Position numbers and translations under genes: made by a program. From Niastella sp. (lineage in GTDB: Bacteria > Bacteroidota > Bacteroidia > Chitinophagales > Chitinophagaceae), in assembly GCA_017744515.1 (NCBI GenBank), contig JAGIBF010000009.1, positions 15,934 to 79,933 of the forward strand: 64,000 nucleotides of DNA, in the 5' to 3' direction. The notes under the pieces are model-generated. The model saw nothing but the letters and a program-made list of their open reading frames with translations. It was not told where the DNA came from and ran no database searches. This document shows, piece by piece, positions 56,547 to 64,000 of this stretch. Numbering within the stretch: position 1 is the stretch's first letter; every line of letters starts with the position of its first letter.

Positions 56547-56825
56547 ATGGACACTCTCGTTGCCATTTTCGCCAATTCACTCGTTTGTGCGCTGTTGTTT
56601 TCCCAATTGTTACGCCTCTACAAAGGAAGAAAAGCCCGCCATCTTTCCATCGGATTACTGGTACTGCTGCTCCCTGCTACGCTTTGCTGGGCCGTTTTCG
56701 GTTACCTCGAAAGTAAACAGCTGATGTTCTTGTCAAGTGTTGGAACAGCCGTGTTGACTGTCCTGACGCTTGGTGTATACATCAGTACCACAAGGCATTG
56801 GCGCATAAACAACCACGCCAGCTAA
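56547..56825 (+). CDS. Small membrane protein (three TM segments)
   Basis: 92 aa, hydrophobic, followed by a terminator. Confidence 0.5.
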   Translation: MDTLVAIFANSLVCALLFSQLLRLYKGRKARHLSIGLLVLLLPATLCWAVFGYLESKQLMFLSSVGTAVLTVLTLGVYISTTRHWRINNHAS

Positions 56826-56842
56826 CTTGCTGCATTAACTTT

Positions 56843-56880
56843 AAAAGCCATCAGGAGCATCCGCTGCTGATGGCTTTTTT
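56843..56880 (+). terminator. Rho-independent terminator
   Basis: AAAAGCCATCAG...CTGATGGCTTTTTTT. Confidence 0.88.
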
Positions 56881-56974
56881 TATTTCCTCCCGGCGCTCAC
56901 TACCGTCCGCATCAATCGTTTCTGAACAGAAAATAGATTTTCTGCCTATATTTTCTTACATTCAATAAACTTTC

Positions 56975-57544
56975 GTGCTGAAACGGCTGTTTGCCATAAC
57001 GCTGCTGATTGTCCACCTGTTCAATCTCACCGGATACGCCATCCTGTTTGAATATTTTATGGCCCGCTCTGATCTGCAACTGGTAAAGCAGTTGGATGCC
57101 AACCAATATAGCGACCACGAATTATTTGTTGTAAAGGTGCCCCTGTATGTACCTTATTTAGCCAACCGGAATGAATACGAAAGGGTTGATGGTGAAATGC
57201 AAGTGGACGGTGTTTATTACAACTATGTAAAAAGGAAGGTCAGCAACGACACCTTGTTCCTGCTCTGTGTGCCCAATAAAGATAAAACCCACTTTTACCA
57301 TGCCCGTAATGAATATGGCAAACAGGCAAACGGCATTCCTGCTGGCGAAGAAAACAGCAGGTCGCTGATAAAGAAGATCAATATCTCCAGCGAATACAAT
57401 CAACCCGTATTACTATACGCTTTCACCTCCACTGCTGAGCCAATGATCGCTCATTGCGGATACCCGGTTGACCAATTGATCGATGTTTTTACTGCCGATA
57501 CGTACAAGCCTCCACGGATCAAACACTCCATGTTGTTGAATTAA
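56975..57544 (+). CDS. Hypothetical membrane-anchored protein
   Basis: 189 aa with N-terminal TM (LFAITLLIVHLFNLTGYAILFEYF). Confidence 0.6.
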   Translation: MLKRLFAITLLIVHLFNLTGYAILFEYFMARSDLQLVKQLDANQYSDHELFVVKVPLYVPYLANRNEYERVDGEMQVDGVYYNYVKRKVSNDTLFLLCVPNKDKTHFYHARNEYGKQANGIPAGEENSRSLIKKINISSEYNQPVLLYAFTSTAEPMIAHCGYPVDQLIDVFTADTYKPPRIKHSMLLN

Positions 57545-57546
57545 GC

Positions 57547-57623
57547 TGTCACCCTGAGCAATGTCACCCTGAATTGCTGTCACCCTGAGCTTGTCGAAGG
57601 GTTGTCGAAGGGTTGTCGAAGGG
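57547..57623 (+). repeat. REP-like element with both half-sites amplified three-fold
   Basis: TGTCACCCTGA at 57547, 57562, 57578 followed by TTGTCGAAGGG at 57591, 57602, 57613. Confidence 0.85.
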
Positions 57624-57687
57624 TTTCAGTCAAGTCATCTGTTCTGTCTTCATCCGACGGGCAATCGCCTGTTATAAAACCTATGTT

Positions 57688-59913
57688 ATGAAATTCTTAT
57701 TGTCAAGGATGACCACTGTCCTTTGTGTACTGTTGTTATTTGTCTCCTGTTCTACTGACAAACATCCCAATGCCGAAATGATCAACCTGTTGGGGTCTAT
57801 TGCTCAATCGGAATACAGCTCCGGTAATTCTTTTTGCCCGGAAGCGAAGTTGGCTTACTTCGATTCGTTGTTGCACCATGCAGCCAATGCAGCCGACTCT
57901 AATTTCCTGGAGTTCTCCATTGCCAGAACGTTATTGGAATTGGGCGAAGAGGAAAAAGCCATGCAGATCAGCGACCGGGTGGTGAGACGGATACCAGAGT
58001 ACGAGTGGAGCCATTTACAGGCAGTAACGAAAGATATAGCTATTGCCAGTTTAAGGATTGGCGAGCGAAAGAACTGCATTAAGAATCATACAGGCGAATC
58101 CTGCGTTTTCCCTATTGCCGGAGGCGGCATTCATGCCGACAGAAATGGTTCTTTAAAAGCCATCGAAACGTATGAAAAGCTATTGAGCTACGAACCGAAT
58201 GATCTCGAATCGAAGTGGCTGTTGAACATTGCTTATATGACAATTGGTGAGTATCCGCATGGAGTTCCGGGTAAGTTGCTGATCAAAGGACTGGATGCGG
58301 ACACCGCTTACAGCGTGAAACCTTTTACTGATGTGGCTGCCCGTATAGGTTTAAATACGAACAACATGGCAGGTGGCAGCATTGTCGATGATTTTAACAA
58401 TGATGGTTACCTCGATATCATAACCAGTAGCTGGGGACTGGCACAAGGCATGCATTATTGTCGCAATAATGGCAATGGCACGTTTACGGACCTGTCGGTA
58501 GTCTCCGGTCTGCGGGCACTTACCGGCGGACTGAACATCATGCAAACCGATTATAACAACGATGGCTTTAAAGATATTTTTGTACTGCGCGGCGCCTGGA
58601 AAGGCAAGTATGGCAAAGAACCCAATTCCTTGTTGAAGAATAATGGTGATGGCACCTTTTCGGATGTGACGAAAGAGTGTGGCCTGCTTTCTTTTCATCC
58701 TACACAAACCGCCACCTGGGCCGATTTCAATAACGATGGCTGGCTGGATGTATTTATCGGCAATGAAACCTCCACCGCCGATGAAATGCACCCCTGTGAA
58801 TTATTCATGAGCAATAAGAACGGCACCTTTACCGAAGTAGCTACAGCTGCTGGTTGTGCTGCAATAGCTTTCGTAAAAGGAGTGACTTCCGGTGACTATG
58901 ACAACGATGGGCTCACTGATATATTCATTTCTACATTGAATGGGAAGAAAATGTTGTTCAGGAACGAAGGAGTAAAAGATAATATGGTCAGGTTTACCGA
59001 TGTTACTGCCCAGGCAGGGATTGCTGCTAATAAAACGGGTACTTTCCCCACCTGGTTTTGGGACTATGATAATGATGGCTGGCTCGACCTGCTTATTTCC
59101 GGCTATGAATTCAACAGGTCTTTAGCCTGGTATGCTGCAGCTGAGGCGATGGGACAGTCCGTTGGCAATTCCGGTAAATTATTTCTGTACAGAAATAAGC
59201 ATGACGGCACTTTTGAAGATGTGTCTGCCAGTATGGGGCTCAACCGGGTTGTGTTTGCGATGGGCGCCAATTTTGGCGATATCGATAACGATGGATACCT
59301 CGATATGTATTTCGGTACCGGCAATCCTTTATACCAGTCGCTGGTACCTAATAAAATGTTCAGGAATCTCGGAGGGAGCCGGTTTGTTGATATTACTACC
59401 ACTGCCCGGGTAGGTAACCTGCAGAAAGGGCATGGTGTTTCTTTTGCAGACCTTGATAACGATGGCGACGAAGATGTTTACATCGATATGGGGGGCGCGT
59501 ATATAGGAGATGCTTACGAAAATTCGCTGTACCTGAACCCGGGGCAAAACGACAATCGCTGGATCAATCTTACGTTGGAAGGTGTTACGGCTAACAGAGC
59601 CGCTATTGGTGCAAAAGTAAAGGTCACCTTTAAAGAGAATGGAAAAGAAAGATCTGTTTACCGCGACGTCAATTCGGGCGGCAGTTTTGGCTCCAATCCC
59701 TTAACGCAGCATATTGGTATTGGCCAGGCAGCCGTTGTTGAAAGCCTTGAGATCAAATGGCCTGTCACTGGAAAAGTACAAGAGTTCAGGAACATACATG
59801 CCGGTGAGGATATTGCCATTCGCGAAGGAGCCACTACGGTAGTGAAGCGGGCGATCAACCGGGTTGATTTTATGCTGGCAGGTAACCGCGTGATCGGCTG
59901 TTCCCCGTTTTGA
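57688..59913 (+). CDS. FG-GAP/VCBS repeat protein with C-terminal ASPIC/UnbV domain (CRTAC1-like), lipoprotein
   Basis: Lipobox LLLFVSCSTDK; repeated DFNNDGYLD/DYDNDGLTD/DIDNDGYLD; C-term ASPIC-like VNSGGSFGSNPLTQHIGIGQAAVVESLEIKWP. Confidence 0.9.
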   Translation: MKFLLSRMTTVLCVLLLFVSCSTDKHPNAEMINLLGSIAQSEYSSGNSFCPEAKLAYFDSLLHHAANAADSNFLEFSIARTLLELGEEEKAMQISDRVVRRIPEYEWSHLQAVTKDIAIASLRIGERKNCIKNHTGESCVFPIAGGGIHADRNGSLKAIETYEKLLSYEPNDLESKWLLNIAYMTIGEYPHGVPGKLLIKGLDADTAYSVKPFTDVAARIGLNTNNMAGGSIVDDFNNDGYLDIITSSWGLAQGMHYCRNNGNGTFTDLSVVSGLRALTGGLNIMQTDYNNDGFKDIFVLRGAWKGKYGKEPNSLLKNNGDGTFSDVTKECGLLSFHPTQTATWADFNNDGWLDVFIGNETSTADEMHPCELFMSNKNGTFTEVATAAGCAAIAFVKGVTSGDYDNDGLTDIFISTLNGKKMLFRNEGVKDNMVRFTDVTAQAGIAANKTGTFPTWFWDYDNDGWLDLLISGYEFNRSLAWYAAAEAMGQSVGNSGKLFLYRNKHDGTFEDVSASMGLNRVVFAMGANFGDIDNDGYLDMYFGTGNPLYQSLVPNKMFRNLGGSRFVDITTTARVGNLQKGHGVSFADLDNDGDEDVYIDMGGAYIGDAYENSLYLNPGQNDNRWINLTLEGVTANRAAIGAKVKVTFKENGKERSVYRDVNSGGSFGSNPLTQHIGIGQAAVVESLEIKWPVTGKVQEFRNIHAGEDIAIREGATTVVKRAINRVDFMLAGNRVIGCSPF

Positions 59914-59959
59914 TCTTCGTCAGGATATCCTTATATTACGATACTACAACCATTGCCAC

Positions 59960-61141
59960 ATGAAAGGATCGCTTTTAACCTTAGGGCTCTTGCTGCTCTT
60001 TGTCGTTGAAATACTACGTGTTTATTTAATTATGCCTTTTCCCGGAAGCCAGCAAAGTGATACGATCGATTGGGCTTACTGGCTACACAATAATATATGG
60101 TGGATAAGGATCATTGGCCTGCTGCTGATTGTTTATCCGGTAGTGCAGGTCATGCGTAATGCCAAACGCTGGAAGAAGCTGTTGCTCGTTGTTGGTTTGG
60201 CGTTGTATGGTGTGGTGTTTTATTGTTTCAATTTCCGTTTCCTCGCCGATAAAATGTTTTATCAACCCACCTATACCCGGTTTGCAGACGCTGATCATAA
60301 TAAGGTGGCTGCCGATAAACTGGTGATCGGCGTGGTCATCAATGGAGAGGCGAAGGCCTATCCCATCCAGATGATCGGTTATCACCACCAGGTGCGTGAC
60401 ACGATTGCCAATACACTGGTCATGGTTATTTATTGTACGGTTTGCAGGACCGGCCGTGTTTTTAGTCCGGTGGTCGATGGCCGGTTGGAAACATTCCGGC
60501 TGGTAGGTATGGACCATTTCAATGCCATGTTCGAAGATGCAGCTACCAAAAGCTGGTGGCGTCAGGCTACCGGCGTTGCTGTGGCCGGACCATCGAAAGG
60601 AAAAAAACTAACGGAGATTCCTTCCACGCAACTTTCGCTTAAAGCATGGCTGCAGGAATATCCCGGGGCTGTTGTTTTTCAGGGCGACACTGCTTTCAAT
60701 AAACAATATGAACACCTCGCTGCATTTGATAATGGGACTATCGGGAGCGGTTTAGAAAAACGGGATTCCGGTTCCTGGCAAATGAAATCGTGGATAGTAG
60801 GTATGGTACAGGGTGAGCAGGCAAAAGCCTATGATTGGAACGAACTGGTCGATAAAAAGATCATACAAGATTCGCTGCCCGGCCTACCGGTATTGTTGGT
60901 ATTGGAAAAAGACAATGCTTCTTTCCATGTGTGGAACAGGCGGGTGAAGGATAACACGTTGCAATTCGCTACGCACAACATTAATTATCTAAAAGATTTG
61001 AACACGCTATCGGTATGGGACATGACAGGATTATGCATTGATGGCCCTTTTAAGGGCGAACAGTTGTTACCGCTACAAGCTTATCAGGAGTTCTGGCATT
61101 CCTGGAGCACCTTTCATCCCGGCACGGCAAAGTTTCCCTGA
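59960..61141 (+). CDS. DUF3179-like membrane protein
   Basis: VIGVVINGEAKAYPIQMIGYHHQVRDTIANTLVMVIYCTVCRTGRVFSP. Confidence 0.85.
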   Translation: MKGSLLTLGLLLLFVVEILRVYLIMPFPGSQQSDTIDWAYWLHNNIWWIRIIGLLLIVYPVVQVMRNAKRWKKLLLVVGLALYGVVFYCFNFRFLADKMFYQPTYTRFADADHNKVAADKLVIGVVINGEAKAYPIQMIGYHHQVRDTIANTLVMVIYCTVCRTGRVFSPVVDGRLETFRLVGMDHFNAMFEDAATKSWWRQATGVAVAGPSKGKKLTEIPSTQLSLKAWLQEYPGAVVFQGDTAFNKQYEHLAAFDNGTIGSGLEKRDSGSWQMKSWIVGMVQGEQAKAYDWNELVDKKIIQDSLPGLPVLLVLEKDNASFHVWNRRVKDNTLQFATHNINYLKDLNTLSVWDMTGLCIDGPFKGEQLLPLQAYQEFWHSWSTFHPGTAKFP

Positions 61142-61145
61142 AACA

Positions 61146-62243
61146 TCAGGGTACAATGGTCGTGAATAAATAAGTAGCCAGTATTACCAGCAATACAATA
61201 CCCTGCAGGATATTGGTGCGCCCTGCACCGAACGAGATGCTGATGGTGAATAGTGACAGTATCAGCAGCAGCGTCGACTTGGTGTCGATACCCAGCGTAA
61301 TATGGAAGCCGGTGAAATACCCCACGATGGCCACCGCCGGTATGGTAAGCCCAATGCTGGCCAGAGCAGAGCCCAACGCAAGGTTGAGGCTTGTTTGCAA
61401 ACGGTTGCGCCTGGCAGCCCTGATGGCTGCAAGCCCTTCGGGCAGCAGTATCACCGTAGCGATGATGATCCCTACGAGACTTTTGGGTGCGCCCATGCTT
61501 ACCACGATGTTTTCAATAGCAGGAGATAAGTTTTTAGACAAGATGACTACTACTGCCAATGCCAGCAACAGAAACAGCAGGCTGCTGACGGCGGTGACTG
61601 TATTGGGAGGTTCGGCATGTGTATCTTTTTCGCCTTTAGGCAAAAAGTATTCCCGGTGACGGACGGCCTGCACGGCCACAAAGCCCAGGTACAGCACCAA
61701 TGATACAATAGCAACAAATATCAGCTGGCTCGTAGTATACACAGGCCCCGGCGTACTGGTGGTATAATTGGGCAACACCAGCGTGAGGATAGTAATGGCG
61801 GTGAGGGCTACGAGGGAAGCACTTACACCTTGTTTTACAAACACCTGTTCTTTGAAGCGATAACCGCCCACCAGCAGGCACAGGCCGATAATGCCGGTGA
61901 GGATAAGCATAATGGCCGCAAACACGGTATCCCGCGCCAGTGTGGAGCCCTGTTCCCCTTCCGTAAGCATGATGGTCACGATCAGTGATACCTCGATGAT
62001 CGTGATGGCCAGCGCCAATATCAGCGTGCCGTAAGGTTCCCCCACTTTATGAGCCACTACCTCCGCATGATGCACAGCACTCAGCACCACAGTGATCAAT
62101 ACAATACCCAGCAAGCCATTGACCCAGCCGCTGTTTTCTTTCCCGGTCATCAATAGTAATAGTAAACCAATCAGAGGACAAAGAATAGTCCACATTGGCA
62201 ATGCAATCTTAAAGCGCCGGAAGAGAAAACCTTTTTGCTGCAT
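61146..62243 (-). CDS. Calcium/proton (sodium/proton) antiporter, ChaA/CaCA type
   Basis: HHAEVVAHKVGEPYGTLILALAITIIEVSLIVTIM; GIIIATVILLPEGLAAIRAARRNRLQTSLNLALGSALASIGLTIPAVA. Confidence 0.9.
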   Translation of the reverse strand: MQQKGFLFRRFKIALPMWTILCPLIGLLLLLMTGKENSGWVNGLLGIVLITVVLSAVHHAEVVAHKVGEPYGTLILALAITIIEVSLIVTIMLTEGEQGSTLARDTVFAAIMLILTGIIGLCLLVGGYRFKEQVFVKQGVSASLVALTAITILTLVLPNYTTSTPGPVYTTSQLIFVAIVSLVLYLGFVAVQAVRHREYFLPKGEKDTHAEPPNTVTAVSSLLFLLLALAVVVILSKNLSPAIENIVVSMGAPKSLVGIIIATVILLPEGLAAIRAARRNRLQTSLNLALGSALASIGLTIPAVAIVGYFTGFHITLGIDTKSTLLLILSLFTISISFGAGRTNILQGIVLLVILATYLFTTIVP

Positions 62244-62456
62244 GATAATGGAATTAGCTGTTTAACAGATGGATAGGGTGAAACGGTAAATATAAGAAAG
62301 TTGCCGATATAGCCCTTTTTCCCCTATATCAGCATGTACTATTTCTAATTGTGAATAAAATCTTGTTAAAAGATTGGTAACAATCCAGTAATACAGGCGT
62401 GATATTAAGTTAACCTCAACACAGGACTTTTGCCGCCGAAAATACTACATAAAATA

Positions 62457-63713
62457 ATGGTTAAGGCGTTCCTCACAATGGTCATGTTGTGCATGACTTG
62501 TTATCTTTTTGCTCAACAACCAGCTCCTGATCCTCGCTACAAGCTGGTAACTGGTGATCATATTGTACAGTGTAAAAACTATTACCTGCTTACGCTGCTG
62601 AAACAGGATAAAGAAGCGCGCAAAATGGTAGAAGGTGATACGGCATTAGCCAATATGGCGCAGCGTAAGCTGGCTGGCCTTGCCAATGCGCTGAAAACTT
62701 GTGGAAACACCGCTACCTGCTACACTGAACAGTTAAAGCTGTCAGGGCAGGAAATACAAACTGTCGGCGCCCGCCTTGCAGCTTTATACAATGAAAACAA
62801 TGCGCTGGGTAAATTAGTAAAACAACACCTTATTCCTTCAGGTACTTATATTCTCTTTCAAAAAGAAAGCGGCGCTGAGCTGTTGCGCAAAGCCTGGGAG
62901 CAGGATGCGATGGGAATCAACTTTGCCATTGGTGTGTATGCTGAAGGTAAAAAAGCCAATTATCCCCTGATTGATTCCATCAGCTTTAATGTAAACAATC
63001 CCCGCTATGGCAGCATGCTGTATTCACCCGCCTATGTGGTGATGCAGGAGTGCGCGGCAAGCCGGCTCTTTTTCCTGCCTTCGCTCACCGCCTCCTTGCT
63101 GTTCATTGAAATCAATGAGCGGGATCAGGCAGCTGATTATGAGCCGATGGAAACGACGGTGAACAAAGCCGCTTACGACAGAATACAGACCATCAAGTGG
63201 ACCAGCTATAAATATTCTGTGATCCTGGTGCCTGGTGCAGGCCCTGAAGATCCGGCGGTGCCCCTGAGCGCTGGCGGTATGCTCCGTTGCCGGTTGGCTG
63301 CCATACAATACCAGAAAGGATTGGCGCCATTTATAATGGTGTCTGGTGGCAAGGTGCACCCCTATAAAACCAGGTACAATGAAGCGGAAGAAATGAAACG
63401 CTTCCTGATTGATAAGCTGCACATACCCGAAAATGCCGTTATCATGGAGCCCCATGCACGGCATACTACGACCAACATGCGGAATGCGGTGCGCCTTATG
63501 TTCCGCTACGGAATGCCCATGGATAAGCCGGGCCTTGCTTCCACAGAAAGAGGACAAAGCACCTGGATATCCGGTACCCTCGTAGAAAGGTGTAAAAAGG
63601 AGTTGGATGAAGTACCCTATAAACCAGGCGAGCGCCTTTCTGAAACGGAAGTAGAGTTTTATCCATTGCTCGATGCACTGCACATCGATCCGACAGAAAT
63701 AATGGACCCGTAA
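62457..63713 (+). CDS. YdcF/SanA-like DUF218 protein
   Basis: SVILVPGAGPEDPAVPLSAGGMLRCRLAAIQYQKGLAPFIMVSGGKVHPYKTRYNEAEEMKRFLIDKLHIPENAVIMEPHARHTTTNMRNA. Confidence 0.88.
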   Translation: MVKAFLTMVMLCMTCYLFAQQPAPDPRYKLVTGDHIVQCKNYYLLTLLKQDKEARKMVEGDTALANMAQRKLAGLANALKTCGNTATCYTEQLKLSGQEIQTVGARLAALYNENNALGKLVKQHLIPSGTYILFQKESGAELLRKAWEQDAMGINFAIGVYAEGKKANYPLIDSISFNVNNPRYGSMLYSPAYVVMQECAASRLFFLPSLTASLLFIEINERDQAADYEPMETTVNKAAYDRIQTIKWTSYKYSVILVPGAGPEDPAVPLSAGGMLRCRLAAIQYQKGLAPFIMVSGGKVHPYKTRYNEAEEMKRFLIDKLHIPENAVIMEPHARHTTTNMRNAVRLMFRYGMPMDKPGLASTERGQSTWISGTLVERCKKELDEVPYKPGERLSETEVEFYPLLDALHIDPTEIMDP

Positions 63714-63794
63714 TGGCCAGTGGTGAATAGTGTGTGGTGAGTAAGCACTCACAACTGACAACTCACGATTGCTGCCTGTCAAAAAGAAACACCA

Positions 63795-64000
63795 ATGAAA
63801 TTACTTACTGCCTTTGTTAGTTGCACTCTTTTAGCTTTTACGGCACACCGTGCCGGTGTAGATATGCAGATCAATCACGCACTTTCTGTCGATTCATTAG
63901 GCGCATGCCAGGGCGTATCCTTTCAAAATGGCCGCCTCTTCTTATATGGCGATAGGGAAGTAGGCATGATCAGGGAATACAAACTATCCGGCGATTCGAT
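63795..64000 (+). CDS. Secreted protein, 5' part only (runs off window)
   Basis: Frame from ATG 63795: MKLLTAFVSCTLLAFTAHRAGVDMQINHALSVDSLGACQGVSFQNGRLFLYGDREVGMIREYKLSGDS, open to window end. Confidence 0.6.
   Translation, partial: MKLLTAFVSCTLLAFTAHRAGVDMQINHALSVDSLGACQGVSFQNGRLFLYGDREVGMIREYKLSGDS

Noticed and set aside
57547-57623. CRISPR array
   Set aside because: Repeat units are 11 bp with no regular unique spacers and no cas genes nearby; it is a REP-like half-site array.
62308-62335. Hairpin GATATAG...CTATATC upstream of the YdcF-like gene
   Set aside because: Short AT-rich stem with no T-run or conservation evidence; compatible with chance.

Overview
This 64 kb window is chromosomal DNA from a Bacteroidota member, probably Chitinophagaceae-like (SusC/SusD pair, T9SS C-terminal signals, DUF4199, BY-kinase EPS locus). 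It opens with the 3' part of lepA and contains a GDP-heptose precursor operon (hddA-gmhA-hddC-gmhB), a dihydroorotase-like gene, and a Wzx/Wzy-type exopolysaccharide locus (about 12.5-31.3 kb) with glycosyltransferases, hexapeptide acyltransferases and an MBOAT/SGNH pair. After that come a SusC/SusD locus with DUF5007-like and fasciclin-like proteins but no visible CAZyme, a LytS/LytTR two-component pair, and assorted transport and secreted proteins. The most unusual signal is non-coding: three related ~320-335 bp intergenic elements on the + strand (about 38557-38890, 46243-46566, 47523-47840). They share block order, an exact 36-nt spacing between a 5' palindrome and a GTTTT(G/C)CTCTTGT box, a long-range stem with wobble/compensatory differences, repeated AUAUCCnGAAAAACCA-type loop motifs, a conserved ACGTCCAAAAGATT-like 3' block and a separate hairpin terminator each. 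I interpret them as a multicopy structured ncRNA family that I do not recognise. Other notable items are REP-like repeats with co-varying arms, a three-hairpin intergenic region near 11.1 kb, a perfect 16-bp LacI-type palindrome upstream of susC, two decayed or interrupted small genes, and a dihydroorotase homolog lacking the HxH metal motif. All calls come from reading the sequence and ORF track; no searches or folding programs were run.
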